64,000 bases of DNA, from NCBI GenBank assembly GCA_037349315.1, contig JBAIAC010000007.1, positions 3,038,001 to 3,102,000 of the forward strand. The letters run 5' to 3'. A model generated the notes under the pieces. The model saw only the letters and a program-made list of their open reading frames with translations. It ran no database searches and was not told the origin of the DNA. Position 1 is the first letter of the stretch, and every line of letters begins with the position of its first letter. This DNA comes from Chelydra serpentina. Lineage: Eukaryota; Chordata; Testudines; Chelydridae. The position numbers and the translations under genes are program-made. Shown here in pieces: positions 20,555 through 32,398 of the stretch.

Positions 20555-20670
20555 AGCACTGTCTACACCAGGAGTTCAGTCGGTATAACTGCGTCATTCC
20601 GGGGTGCGGATTTTCCATACCCCTGGGTGACATAGTAATACCCACAGAAGTCTGTAGTGTAGATCAAGCC
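20555..20670. mobile_element. Short PIF/Harbinger-type MITE
   Basis: Termini GCACTGTCTACACCAGG and TGTAGTGTAGATCAAGCC are inverted. The interior is nearly palindromic (GTCGGTATAACTGCGTCA ... TGGGTGACATAGTAATACC). It belongs to the GTCTACAC terminus group. The 3-bp duplication is no longer clear. Confidence 0.75.
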
Positions 20671-20829
20671 TTGGACACAAGTAACATTCAGGCTCTGATT
20701 CAGCAAGGTACTTAAGTACGTGTGTTATTTTGAACATGTGAGTTACACCGTTGACGTGGTGAACAGGGGTCTTGATGCTGTATCTAGAGGACTGAAAACC
20801 AGCTGAAAGGTTATAAAGTATGACAATAA

Positions 20830-21420
20830 GCAGCAGTGTATCAAATCCATTGGAAGTGATTTGTGAGATATTACAAGGACTGATGGCAGATCCAGTATTA
20901 CCTAACGTTTTCATTGATGGTCTGGAAGAGCGAGGACACAGCATGCCAATGAGACAGTAAAGAAAAGAGATGCAGCTTGGAACAAACACTCCAGAATATA
21001 GCTGTTCTGGGGAAGGAAAGCAATAATGCTGAAAGAAGGCTAGAAGTGGTAGCGGAGAGCAAATCAGACCTGAGCCTGCAGTGCGCCAGGATATAGCAAC
21101 CGAAAAGGTCAGTGTAGCTTTGGGCTGCATACACAGAGGCGTCATGTTATGGATCTGGCAGGAAAAGTAAGAGACACTGCGTTACACCGGTATGATCACA
21201 TCTGGAATACCACATGCAGTTTGAGGGAATCAAAGCAGCATCTGTCAGTAGCTCGGAATTTGTTTTGCTCAGCACTGGATTCAGGCTGGCAAAGTTGTGT
21301 AGGTGATATAGCTTTAGTAATGGACCTAAGACTCAGATTCATCCACAAGCAAGAGGGTGGTAAGATACTTGAAGATGTAGTCACAAATACGTTACCAATA
21401 GTGGGCCGAAGCATCTCTTG
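20830..21420 (+). repeat. Strongly decayed CR1-like sequence
   Basis: Isolated CR1-like words remain in order (TTTCATTGATGGTCTGGAAG; AGTGTAGCTTTGGGCTGCAT; GTATGATCACATCTGGAATA). A palindromic GATTCAGCAAGGTACTTAAG piece precedes it (20690-20760). Frames are fully disrupted. The assignment is tentative. Confidence 0.5.
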
Positions 21421-24359
21421 GCAAACATTTAGAGCCGATGATCTGTGCCTCTAGTCTGTGCAGGTTTGGCTCCATAAAGTTATAGGACAAACTTTGCTGA
21501 ATATCTTTTAAACAAGTGGAGAGAGCAGAGATTTCAGTAGAATGTTCTATCCGTGACTGGGACGTGGACGGTCGTGCCTAGTGGTTGGAGCTGGAATCAG
21601 GAGCCAGGAATCAGAGCCTAGGGTCGGCGCTGCGCTGGGGGGCAGGTGGCAGAGACGGGTAAGCGCCAAAGTCAGGAATCAGAGCCAAGGGTCAGGAGGA
21701 CCAAGTTACCTGGAGCAAGGTAAGGCTGGGTCCAAGGCAGGAGCAGGGCTGGGAACAAGCAGACACACTATCATAGCTGTGGACAAATGCTTTGAGCAGC
21801 CACCAAACTACTCCTGCTGCTGGGCTTAGGAGCTGGTCTGCTGACTTTTCCAACCAAACAGGTGGTGTAGACCATCAGGCATCCTACTACAAGCCAGCTG
21901 TGCTCATTAGGTTTCCCAGAGTCTGGTGCTGTTGCAGGTCCTGATTCCTGACACATTCAGATGGAGGGGAGACTATGCTTTGGATATGTTTTCCATTCCC
22001 TAGAAAGAGAGGCACCATCCCTTGGTAACTGGAAATGTCCTCAAGAGATGAGCAGTGTTATGAATAACTGGAGGCTGTCAGCTTCAGATTTAAAGTGGTC
22101 CAACTCAGTTCTCTAATTCTGACTGGGTGAAAATCCGAGATGCTCTGATCACGAGGGCAGATGATGACTTGGAAGGTATTCCAGATTCGTGTATAGCTCA
22201 CAGGCAGAAACGACCTGAAGCACTGCTTGACTTGCAGGTGTTACACAAATGGAGAGGACCCTCCTTCTCCGGGAGCACGGTATGCTGTTTCTCTGGTGAT
22301 CGCAGCTGGGCCAGTGAGGAGGGTGAGGTACTATATCTGAGGTCTCCGAAGGAGTTTCATTCAGTATAACCACCAGGATCCCACAAGCTCTTTTCTCACA
22401 GAACATTATGCCAGAGCCCTTGTTCTAAATTGAAACCCCATAGAATTCTGTGGGATCTTCAGGGTAAGTTACATATAATTCACACTAGTAATGAACGTGT
22501 AGTCCAAAAACTTACATGTGGGATGTAGGGGCCAAATCCTGAGGATCCTACACAGCTTTTACTCAGTCCTCATTCAGCCAGATTTCCCACTGGCTAAACT
22601 GAGTTCTGGCTGAGTAAGGACTTCAGGCTTGGCCATTATATACAGCCCGTTCTGTGATCTTATTTACACTGAGACGCACTTATTCATGCAAGCAGCCTCG
22701 TTAATTCCAACTGCATGAGGAAGCTCATGGTTGCAAAGTGGAGGCTGCACCTGCATTCTGTGAAAAATCAATAGTTTGTGCACCGGAATAAAATAAACCC
22801 TTTTATCAGAATTTCCCCCAAAGGAAAGGGGAGCTATGTTAGCTCAGTAGTATCCAAAAGACAACCCTTAACTGTGCCTTCTGGGAAGATCCCCGCCTCT
22901 GCATCCCACACTGGGCATTGCCACGCCTGCTCTGCCGTCCTTGCACTGAGAGTTGTCCCGGTCTACAAAGGAGCTAAACTTAACCCCTTTTACCAGTCCT
23001 CCATCTGCTATTTCAAATAAACAAAAAAATCCACTGACGTCGACGCTTCGCTATTCCTCAGCTCACTGACAGCAAGCGAATCCGAAAGGCATATGGAGCG
23101 TCTCAGAAAATACAAACAAACAAGCAAACAGCCAGCCAAGTTTTCCAACCTCGGCAGGATTTGCTGATTATTACAGTGCTAATGGCCTGAATGTGCCCTA
23201 GGCAGGAATGACCCACAGGGGGACTGAAAGCTCTGTGAGGGTCTCCATGCAGTGCTTCCCAGGCATTCTCCCTGGGGCCACGCAGAATTTGTTCACCTCT
23301 GGGAAACAAGCTGGGGCGGGGGGTGGGGGGGGGTTAGCTCCGCAAACCAGCCTGCCAAGATCTGCATGGACCACAGGGGATCTGTGGAGGTCAGGGTAAT
23401 CCGCATAGAGCCCCCCAGAGCTCTGCACTGGCTTCTCTTCTGGCTCTCCTGTGTCCCTCTGGCTCTGACAGAATGGCTGGGTAGGAGCTGTGTAGTCATG
23501 GGAATCTCACGCGGTCTGCAGCGCCTGCCCCCCTAGGACGGATTCCATCCTGCAGTGGGGAAGCCAGAATCTGGATTAATGAACCCATAACAGACCAGCT
23601 GAGAAGAGGAAAGGAGCAAGCTACCGCCAGTGACTGCCCACTTAGCCCAACCCTATTCTGTCCCCCACCTCACCCCAGCAAACGTTGCACAGCTCCCATT
23701 AAGGGACTTCCATTCCCCACCTCACGCTCTCCCCATCATGGCCACCGGGGTCTGGTTTCCTCCACCTGCAGAGGCAGAGGGGATGACATTGTCCTTCCGT
23801 TACCTTCACCATATGAACCCATTGCAAGCAGGGCAGCAGCTACGTCGCAGGTCAGAGCAGTCGTCAGCCGTTTCTTCCAATGCGAGGGTGCAGTCCACCG
23901 CCTCATCCAGAAAGAAAGTAGCATCTGGGGGAGAAAGAAAGAAAGACATGTCTGGCCTCCACAGTGAACCCTGCGCCTGGCAGGAGAAAGCAACAGTTAT
24001 TCCAGACCCAGCTTTTCATTCCTGTTGTAACAGTCATAAACGCCTGCTGACACCAAAGAAGAACAAGCCCGTAATCCTAATAAAACAACATTCTTGAACC
24101 CTGACAACTAGATGGAGCTTTTTCAGGCCAATTGTAAAATTATATTCATTCCAAGAGCTGCACATTCTGCAAGCGCTGTATGGATGCTGCCAGACGACCT
24201 CCCCCAAGATGCAATGCGATGCAATACAATAGACAATAGGTGGAGGTTAAAAATTAACCATCCTCACCCCTTCATCGTCTGTTCCCCGAAACAATCAGGG
24301 ATTCTTCCATCCTCAAGTCTTTGGGGACTCCAGCTGAGAGAAAGCTGAGATCATAGGAT
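21421..24359. other. No gene recognised; one GC-rich repeat
   Basis: 21555-21960 has iterated AGGAATCAGAGCC and GGGTCAGGAGG words after a tRNA-like GTGCCTAGTGGTTGGAGC head (A-box-like), consistent with a SINE-derived or composite repeat. 22530-22625 is a weak inverted repeat (CCAAATCCTGAGGATCC, TGAGTAAGGACTTCAGG). 23310-23335 is a G-run. The frames at 23198-24097 carry no domain signatures. Confidence 0.4.
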
Positions 24360-25405
24360 AGGATTAAAATTCAAAATGATCTGGACAAACCAGAAAATGG
24401 TCTGAAGTAAATACTGTAGGATTTAAATTATGGAGATATGCCTATCTCATAGAACTGGAAGGACCTTGAAAGGTCATCGAGTTCAGTCCCCTGCCTTCAC
24501 TAGCAGGACCAAGTACTGTCCCCTGACAGATTTTTGCCCTAGAAGGCCCCCTCAAGGACTGAACTCACAACACTAGGTTTAGCAGGCCAATGCTCAAACC
24601 ACTGAGCTATCCCTCCCCCAATAAGGTTAATAAGGACAAATGTAAAGTACTCCACTGAGGAAGGAATAATCAGTTACGCACATCCAAAATGGGAAATGAC
24701 TGCCTAGCAAGGAGTATTGCGGAAAGGGATCTGGGGGTCATAGTGGATCACAAGCTAAATATGAGTCAATAGTGTAACAGTTGGGGTGGGGGTGGGAAAT
24801 GTCATTCTGGGATGTATTAGCAGGAGTGCTGTAAGCAAGACACGAGAAGTAATTTTTGCGCTCTACTCCATGCTGATTAGGCCTCAACTCAAGTATTGTG
24901 TCCAATTCTGGGCACCACATTTCAGGAAAGATGTGGGCAAATTTGGGAAATTCCAGAGAAGAGCAACAAAATGATTAAAGGGCTAGAAAACATGACCTAT
25001 AAGGGAGATTGAAAAAATTGAGTTTGTTTAGTCTGGAGAAGACTGGGGGGAGGGGACATGATAACAGTTTTCAAGTATACATAAAAGGTTGTTACAAGGA
25101 GGAGAGAGGTAAATTGTTCTCATTAACCTCTGAAGACAGGACAAGAAGCAATGGGCTTAAATTGCAGCAAGGGTGGTTTAGGTTGGACATTAGAAAAAAC
25201 TTCCTGTCAGGGTGGTAAAGCACTGGAATAAATTGCCTAGGAAGGTTGTGAAATCTCCATCATTGGAGATTTTTAAGAGCATGTTAGAGAAACACCTGTC
25301 AGGAATGGTCTAAATAATACTTAGTCCCGCCAGGAGTGCAGGGAACAGGACTAGATGACCTCTCGAGGTCCCTTCCAGTCCTACGATTCTATGCTTCTAT
25401 AAATC
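24360..25405 (+). mobile_element. CR1 LINE 3' fragment interrupted by a SINE
   Basis: Begins with CR1 ORF2 sequence (ATTCAAAATGATCTGGACAA at about 24370), is interrupted at 24432-24619 by a SINE, then resumes (AATGTAAAGTACTCCACTG). It runs to a canonical end (CTAGATGACCTCTCGAGGTC, CCTTCCAGTCCTACGATTCT). Coding remnants include IRPQLKYCVQFWAPHF (24786-24974) and KLFSLTSEDRTRSNGLK (25009-25218). The frame is broken by stops and indels. Active copies need an intact ORF2 several times longer. Confidence 0.92.
24432..24619 (-). mobile_element. tRNA-Lys-derived SINE with CR1-like tail, inserted in CR1
   Basis: On the minus strand it opens GGGGGAGGGATAGCTCAGTG with a tRNA-like A box. It continues GTTTGAGCATTGGCCTGCT and GTGAGTTCAGTCCTTGAGGG (B-box region), and ends in a CR1-like tail (GAACTCGATGACCTTTC, CCTTCCAGTTCTATGAG). 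This architecture is the turtle tRNA-Lys SINE (tortoise polIII/SINE, Cry type), which uses CR1 machinery. It splits one CR1 copy, so it is younger than that CR1. Confidence 0.92.
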
Positions 25406-26104
25406 ATCATCTCCCAAGCCACAGTGTCCTGAAATCTTTACGCTAAGGAGCAGAGCGTGCTGACCTTTGTTCAGATACACAGATTGGTGGGAAGGTACGA
25501 GACGTTTTCCCTCCCCAAATTCCACTCCCACCGCCTTCGACTCTCTGTGTAGGAACCAGCAGCAATCTCAATGACTGGTCTCTTGACTTACAAGACAACC
25601 CCTCCCCCCGGGCACAGGCAACTCCCAAAGGGATGGAGAGGGGCAGGGCCAGCCCCCACGTTGCACCAACCAGCACAGCTGGCGGACTGCAGAGGGCAGC
25701 ACCCCTAAAAGATGAAACAGTGAGCAGCAGGGAACTGCCGGTGGCATCCTGCCTCTCTAAGCCACAACACCAGCTAGTCCTCCTTTTGCACTGTCCCCAA
25801 GATAGGTCAGTAACTAACTGCCAAAATTTAGCCCAGGGGGCCAGACCCTTGGCTGCTGTAAACTGGCATAGTTCCCTTGGAGTTGGTGGAGTCAATGGAG
25901 CGATACCAGCTGAGGATCTTTGCGTCCGTTGAATCCTGAACCGTGCCCATTGCCCAGCCTTCTGTTTCACAAGTGAATTCCAGCATTGCCAACACTTGCA
26001 ACTTTATCACAATGCCACGTTTGGGGGTTTTCTGCAACCCCAGCTCAGTGTCCAGCGCTTCTGGTTGTGGCGAGAAACTTGAAAACGTGACCCGAGTGCA
26101 ACCT
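25406..26104. other. No recognised gene
   Basis: The longest frame (175 codons, 25443-25970 minus) has no domain signature and low-complexity composition. A degraded CATTGACTTCAATGG-type palindrome lies around 25840-25920. Confidence 0.45.
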
Positions 26105-26250
26105 AAAGGGTCATGAACTAGGAAGTAAATAAAAAGAACTAAAATGTAGTCTTTTTTTAAAAATCATGATTTTCAAGCCAATCTTATGATTTTTGGAGGC
26201 CTGACTCCTGATTTTCAAATGTTTGGGATTGGGAGTACTGAATTCCACCA
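26105..26250 (-). repeat. Unclassified interspersed repeat, inverted copy
   Basis: AAAAATCATGATTTTCAAGC, CCAATCTTATGATTTTTGG and AGGCCTGACTCCTGATTTTC are the inverse of the 1116-1200 block. Confidence 0.55.
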
Positions 26251-26439
26251 GAATTTGACAAAGTGTTTCTCTGTCGAGGTGGGTACAAATTGCCAGACAG
26301 TCCCTCAAGCTGCAGCTTAGTTGGAGAATATCACTCCAGCAGAGAAATGCTGCATTTTATTTGCAAACTCCTACAAACTTCTAATAACATCTAGCCATGA
26401 AATAGCACTTTCCATCTGCAATGTGTGTTATTAGCATGA

Positions 26440-26560
26440 ATGAATTAACCCTTCCAGCAGCCCAAGTTGGCAAGTAGTATACCTATTTGATGGATGGGGA
26501 CACTTTGGAGACAGAGCAAGGTTCAGAGCCGTTCAGCGTCAGAGCCAAGATTACAATTTT
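26440..26560. repeat. CORE-SINE/L2-type fragment
   Basis: ATTTGATGGATGGGGACACT, TTGGAGACAGAGCAAGG and GTTCAGCGTCAGAGCC follow the ATTTTACAGATGGGGAAACT-type end of MIR/L2-like repeats. Diverged. Confidence 0.4.
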
Positions 26561-28700
26561 AGAGCTAGATTTTCAGCCTCCACATTTGCGGCCAGATTGT
26601 CAGAAGAGACCAGCTCCCACTGAGTGCCCAGGTAAGCGGCCAGGCTTTCAAAGGAGCTCAGCGCATTGGGTGCATGTTGGTTGTTGAAGTGAGCAGAGCA
26701 ATGCCAGTTCCCGTCAGCTGAGGATCTTTCTCTGACCTGGAAAGAAGAGGAAAGAGGTGGCTAATGTGAGGGTAAGAAGCCGTTTTCTGGTTTATTTTCA
26801 TTGTTTGAAAATGAGTAACGCTTTTGTGATGGGTTTTACAGATTTGGAGAGAAATACAGTAAGCTGTGTAACAACACAGATCAAAATAACCTAGCGTGTT
26901 ATTGCTGGCCATAAAAGAGCGAACATTTCCGCACCTGATACTCAAACGGACGGGTCCCAGTCAGCTGTCGGTGGCTTGCACTGGGTTGACACCGGCGTAG
27001 TTGAGATCAGAATCTGGCCCTGTGCCTCTTCCTCTGAGCCTGTTTTGCACAGGAGAAAAAGCTGTTTGGGTCACACTTTGGTTACTGAACCAAATCAAAC
27101 TAAATAAAATCTCAAGTGGTATTTTTAGTTCACAAAAACAAGGAGGTAGTTGTCAGGAAGAAAAAAAAAAAGAAAGGGAGGGAGGACAAGTTACATTTAA
27201 ATAACTGAAAGCTCTTAGTGTGAGATGAAAGCAAACTTCACTAACCTTTAATTTTCTTCAATTCTCAGCTGTACGCAGATCCAAGGAAATCAAATGAGAT
27301 AATCCTAGCCTGGTGCAGCCTCCAAGAAGAGGTGAAAACCTCTCAGACCTAGAACAACCACAAGGCAGCTAGGACTCCGTCAAATTCCCCCTAAAGTATT
27401 TCCAAATAAAACACTTCTATTGCTCAGCTGCTCCTGCCAAACGAGCTAACAATAAAACAAGGAACTTGCAAAGTTTCTGTATACAAAATAAAAAAATAAA
27501 TGCAAAGAGCCCCCCCTCCCCCTTTTATTTTTACAAATAAACAAAAAAAATATAGGCAAAGTTCCCCCACGTGGTGTAAATCAGCATAAGTGCATTGCTA
27601 CCAGTGGACTTATGTTGCTTTACATGAGCCACGGATCTGGCCAGATATTATTTATACATTTGACAGGGTGAGGGGCAGTCTCCACTGGGGGTTTTGCGAC
27701 ACTGCAGGATACTTTTCCGTATTAAAAAGGCGCTTTCCAGCGTTTCGTCTATTGCCAGGTCTTTGGTTTATTGTTGACTTGTTTGGCAGAGCCATCCCGA
27801 AAGAACAATACAGATGTTTTATTGAGAAATAAAATGGGGATTTGGCTGGATTCTTTCAGTGTTAGTTTCCTTCTAATCTGGGGTAACTTTCCTTTTAATG
27901 AAGGGTGCAATCAAAACATTCACCATGAGCCAACCTGCCTCAGGCCGAGGGCCTAGTAGACATACTGAGTCACTTTGTTTCAGAAGCCAATAAATCCTCG
28001 TCTCTTGCTGGTGAAAAAAGCCAACTTTCATAGACCCCCTCCCCATAATGGGAAACTAAAAATCCCCTGCCCTCCACTTCCACCAAGTTTTAATTTAGAA
28101 AAAAAAAAAAAGACCGTTGATAAAATGCAATTTCTTTATAACTTAGAACAATAAATGCTCCCCTCTCCCCCCATAAAAGAGTCGGTGGGAGGCTTTCCCT
28201 TGGTAAATCTCAACAGTGGCTGGCCCAATGGGTCATCTTCTCTGGGACCTGCTCTATGCCTCCATGGTTCTATCTAGCATCATTTTCACAGCCGCAGCTC
28301 CCAATGCGGTGGAACGTGCATCTTCTATGGCTGCCACATGACCACCAAAGCTGAGATCTTTGAAGGCAGCATTGAGGGCATGAGAATCTCCCAAAACACC
28401 TGAGCCTCAGGCCAAAATCCCACGGTAACGGTGTGCCCGTTTCCTGGTTTATAACCTGAAAGGAGGACAATGCTGAACTGTTAGTAGATCCAGGTTTATA
28501 TATTGTCAGGTATTTTTACCTACCCAGTAATCAAGTCATTAAATCAATCAACCTTAAAATAACCAAAGTCATCAGTTTACAAATCTAGAGGGAAATGAAA
28601 GCAGCATGCTCTGTAGAAAGCATCCAACAATTTGATTCTCCACACATCCCTTCTTGTGCATTCACCATTCCACCACACATTGAAAGGTTTTAGTTCCTTC
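26561..28700. other. No gene; A-rich and simple-sequence patches
   Basis: A-rich runs at 27155-27175, 27480-27560 and 28095-28115. A small palindromic piece at 27560-27640 (GGTGTAAATCAGCATAAG). Nothing else is recognised. The frames at 27590-27956 have no domains. Confidence 0.4.
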
Positions 28701-28840
28701 TTTCAGAGAGGTAGCCATGTTAGTCTGGATCTGTAGAAGCAACAAAGAGTCCTGTGGCACCTTATAGACTAACAGACGTATTGGAGCATAAGCTTTCGTG
28801 GGTGAATGCCCACTTTGTCAGATGCATGCAGTGGAAATAT
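28701..28840 (+). mobile_element. SINE-like element, most complete copy
   Basis: Starts TTTCAGAGAGGTAGCCATGT then TAGTCTGGATCTGTAG, CCTGTGGCACCTTATAGACT, AAGCTTTCGTGGGTGAATGC and ends GCATGCAGTGGAAATATC. Truncated or reversed copies are at 6036-6146, 18311-18444 and 28934-29065. Abundant in turtle genomes from memory. Formal family name not asserted. Confidence 0.85.
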
Positions 28841-28926
28841 CAATATCTGGTATGCTCCCAGCCCTCATGCATTTCCAATAGGATAATAATGGATAGGCCA
28901 GGTCGTATAGGACAGCTTTAAGATAC

Positions 28927-29074
28927 TCTGTGTCCGATGAAGTGGGTACTAACCCACGAAAGCTTATGCTGAAATAAATTTGTTAGTCTCTAAGGTGCTA
29001 CAAGTTTTTCTTTCTTATTTTCGTTTTGCTGACACAGACGAACACGGCTACTACACTGAAACCTATCTGTGTCC
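28927..29074 (-). mobile_element. SINE-like element with short target-site duplication
   Basis: Sequence nearly identical to the SINE at 18311-18444. It runs from TCCGATGAAGTGGGTACTAA to GGCTACTACACTGAAACC. The flanking word TCTGTGTCC occurs at 28927-28935 and 29066-29074; its last three bases overlap the element edge. It lies 90 bp from the sense copy at 28701-28840, forming an inverted SINE pair. Confidence 0.88.
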
Positions 29075-30454
29075 TTTGAACATGTAACAATATAAAACAT
29101 AATTTGCAGCCCACACATACAGTGGACACACATCAAAACTGGACAATTGTCTTTGGTAGTGAGAGAACATTAGCCCCATATCAGCAGTATTCCCTACGTA
29201 TTCATTATACTTTGGTCCAGTGCAGAGGGAGAAGAAAGATGTAGGTTATAGCTTGACTTCTACAGTTGAGTAAAGAGCTCTGTAGACTTCACTCCTGATA
29301 TCAATGATTCTCCTCAAATCTCTCTATGGAGCTCAGTGTTTTGTCCAGCAAAGCTAAGAAAGAAAGATTTGAGCATTAAATTGATGTGCTTGCCTTAAAG
29401 GTATTAAGAATGGACAGATCTGTTGAACTATGCTATAAAAACCTTCAGAGAAACAATAGAAAAGATTGGACAGGGCACATTGGAATTGGAGTTACACTGT
29501 CTTAAGGGTGACTCTAGGCCACTAATTAAAGAAATCACAGAAGTACGGAAAACCTCGTGGTACCAGAAAATAATACTACGGCTAAAAAAACTGCGATGAG
29601 TAGTTCTTGTAAAAGATGGCTCAGAAGGAATTGGATGGGGTTCCCAAGGAGTTTTTAAGAACTACTTTAGGCTTGATCTTGCAAGGGGTTGAGAAGTCTG
29701 GTCCTGATCTAGCACAATACATAAGCATATGCATATCTTTAAGCATATGAGAAATCCTGTTGAAGTCAGTCCAATTACTCACACTCTTAAAGTTAAATGT
29801 GTGCATGTATTTTGCTGGCTTGAGATGTTAGCGAGAGAATCGAATCCACCTTTCTAAGTGGAAAGAACATTTCTGCTTCCAGAATCTGCCAGTGTGAAGT
29901 GATAGCGATGTCATTATTTTCTGAATATCAGATTTTGCTTAAAAATATCAGGTGAAATCCTAACCCCTTTGAGGTGAATAGCTAAACTCTCATTGACTTC
30001 AGTGGGGCCAGGAGCTTACCCAACATTACTTTTTCAGTGTCTGTTTCAATGATATTTTTTGGACAGTATAGTGATATGTGTTCCTGACCCATCTTGTGGA
30101 ACCCAACTCAGAAGATAAAAATTAGATGTGTTAAAGTCAGCATTTCCAAGCACTGGAGCAGAAGCTGGAGCATTTAAACTAGCACAACCATGGGTTATGT
30201 TGGACAGAACTGGAAAGAAAAGGTGGTGGTGGTTTGTTTATTTTTCTAAGTGCATGTGCCTGAAGATTGTGGATTAAAAAAATATCTGCCCAGGAGCAAG
30301 ATGCTGAATTAAAGCCTATGGCTGACCTTTGAGAAGAGAACATATTATTCATTGATCTTGCTGAAGAACCAAATGCCTCAATTGGGACTGGAGCATCATT
30401 GTACAGGGTGCTATAGAAACATAGACACATAATACCTGCCTTGCAGGGCTAACA
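29075..30454. other. No gene; palindromic repeats
   Basis: 29690-29815 (CACAATACATAAGCATATGC ... ACTCTTAAAGTTAAATGTGT) and 29948-30010 (GGTGAAATCC ... TCATTGACTTCAGTGGGGCC) are members of the two palindromic families described elsewhere. No exon or RNA recognised. Confidence 0.45.
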
Positions 30455-30691
30455 ATCTAAGGCAGTGGTTTTCAACCTGTGGTCTGTGGACCGTTGGGGG
30501 TCCAGAGACTATGTCTAAGGGGTCCACAAAAGGTTGTTGTTACCATAGAGCAGTGGGGTTTTCAATCTGTGCTCCACGGACCCCTGTGGTCCGCTAACTA
30601 TGTCAAAGATTTCCAAAATGGTCTGCACCTCCATTCGAAATTATTTAGGGGTCTGCAAATTTAAAAATGGCTGAAAACTACCGATCAAAGG
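30455..30691. mobile_element. hAT-type MITE with internal duplication of its terminus
   Basis: The element spans 30463-30683. It starts CAGTGGTTTTCAACCTGTGG and ends GGCTGAAAACTACCG (inverted). Flanks ATCTAAGG (30455-30462) and ATCAAAGG (30684-30691) match 7 of 8. The left terminus recurs internally at 30551 (CAGTGGGGTTTTCAATCTGT, followed by a second GGACCCCTGTGGTCCG block). This is either a partial tandem duplication or a nested relative. Confidence 0.85.
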
Positions 30692-30692
30692 A

Positions 30693-30971
30693 AAGCTCTG
30701 GAGCACCCATGGAAAAAAATAGTGGATGCTCAGCACCCACCAGCCACCTGCTGATCAGCAGTTAGTGAGCCCACCAATCAGCAATCTGGTGAGAGGTACT
30801 GGTGGGGGAGGGGATGGAGCAGGGGCAGGAAGAGGCGGAGTGCTCGGGGGAGGGGGCGGAGCTGGGGCAGGAAGAGGCAGAGAGAGCGTGGGGCCTTGGG
30901 GAAGGGACAGAGTGGGGTCGGGGCCTCGGGGTGGAGCACCCACCCAGAAACAATAAAAGTTGGCACATGTG
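30693..30971 (-). repeat. GC-rich interspersed repeat, first copy (GGAGCACCCA ends)
   Basis: Contains GGAGCACCCATGG, TGGATGCTCAGCACCCACC, a purine-rich GGGGGAGGGGGCGGAGC block and a right end GGGTGGAGCACCCACCC with CAATAAAAGTTGGCAC. A related repeat lies in inverse orientation at 35095-35430 (GGTGGGTGCTCTGCACCC, GTGGGTGCTCCAGCCCC). It abuts the truncated 5' LTR at 30972. Confidence 0.65.
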
Positions 30972-31132
30972 CATGAAACAGCCTCCTGTCATTTTGTCTT
31001 ATTGTTATCTGAGAAACAGGATTTTGTACATTCTTTGTAAATAAACAGGACTGCATCAAAGATGTACCTGGCTATCATCAATTTCTCCTCCTAATAGAAA
31101 TAACCTACAAGACCCCAAATATTGATTACTCA
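30972..31132 (+). repeat. 5' LTR remnant (3' end only)
   Basis: About 160 bp matching the last part of the 33490-34109 repeat. It ends ...ATTGATTACTCA directly before the primer-binding-like site. The left edge is replaced by the GC-rich repeat at 30693-30971. Confidence 0.6.
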
Positions 31133-31209
31133 TTTGAACCTCTGGTGGCTGACGTGGGATCCAGTTTCCAAGGTGAGAAATAGTGAGCTGATATTCCTCT
31201 TGAGCCAAG

Positions 31210-32398
31210 GTGGAACAAATAATGGAGATATTCATAGAAATCAAAGATGGCCAAAAGGATTTAAAACAGGAGCTGGAGACTTCACAAAGGGAATTAAAAT
31301 TAGACCTAAAACAAGAGTTGGAGACTTTGCAAAAGAAATTAAAGCACCATCTGGAAGCTTCTCAGAAAGGAGAAATTACCTCCAGTTGGAGACAAAATCT
31401 TTGTTGGGGCAGCAGCTACAAAGTGTCTGGGCAGATTAAGAAGTCCAACTGAAAAACTCCTAAGTTGGACTCGCAAAATAGATCCAACAGGTGACCAGCA
31501 ACCTGAGTGTCATGGACCAGATGGTTTTGCAGGACATGGGGGAACCCAGGAAAATTTTGGTCAATTTGGAACTTGCTAATAGAGATGAACTGCGGCAAGG
31601 ATTTCAAGAGCTAAAAAATCAGCTTGAGAAGGAATTCAAAGTGTTGCAGACCACAGTGGAAGGCTTTCACAGTGGAATTACTCACCTAGGTGAGTAATTG
31701 AGCCAGCCGGAGGACTTGGGTAAGACAGGACATTTACAACAGTTTTCTAACTCAGCTGTAGCTCAGAAGGGAAAGGTCAAATTATCCCAGCTCAAATAAT
31801 GCAAAATCCGATTACCTTTGAGGAAAAAACTCTCTAAGAGCTTATTTGGCTCAATTCAACATCACAGCCAAATGAATGTTTGGGGGGATGGACAGAGAGG
31901 GAATTTGTAACAGCCAACGTGAGTGGCTGATCCCTGATCATGATGCAGAATTTACCGCCAGAAAAGAGACTCAGTTAGCCAGATCTGTTAGAAGCCACTG
32001 ATATGCTCTGTGGAATCAGCCATCAATCTGAGTTGGACAGGTCACAGGTAATACCTAGGAGAGGGAAAGAAGAGACCCCAACTGAAATGAGAGAAGACTT
32101 GAGAACCTAGATACCTAATGAGGACATCCAAGATCAATTGGCAACGGACCAATTTAGAGATGCTTAGGTGGACTTGAACTTGCAGATGAAGATCAGTGAA
32201 AGGAAGACAAGGACACCTCAAGAAGATGTTGAATTTGCCACAGAACTTGACTCTTTCCTTGCAGCAGCCCACCAGAAAAGGAAACAGCTGCTAGTGAGGA
32301 AGATGGAAGCTGACCACCATACCTCTCCAGTGTCCTACATCATGCAGGATGTCCTGTATCTGGCCCGAATTTTTAAAGTTGTCCCATTGCCATTGTAA
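31210..32398 (+). pseudogene. Gag-like coiled-coil region of the LTR element, broken
   Basis: Three open pieces in three different reading frames (31210-31452, 31491-31697, 32168-32398) are rich in Lys/Glu/Leu/Gln with heptad-like spacing (for example QELETSQRELKLDLKQELE), predicting coiled coil. The third has EFATELDSFLAAAHQKRKQL. The position directly downstream of an LTR and primer-binding-like site, and the coiled-coil composition, suggest a gag protein, the structural capsid precursor. I see no zinc knuckle or major homology region, so the assignment is inference. Frameshifts and stops (TAA or TGA between pieces) disable it. Confidence 0.45.

Noticed and set aside
23198..24097. Overlapping frames on both strands suggesting an exon
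   Set aside because: No domain, no consistent splice sites and a G-run within; not supportable.
25443..25970. 175-codon minus-strand frame starting with Met
   Set aside because: No domain, no splice context or repeated conservation; compositional open frame.
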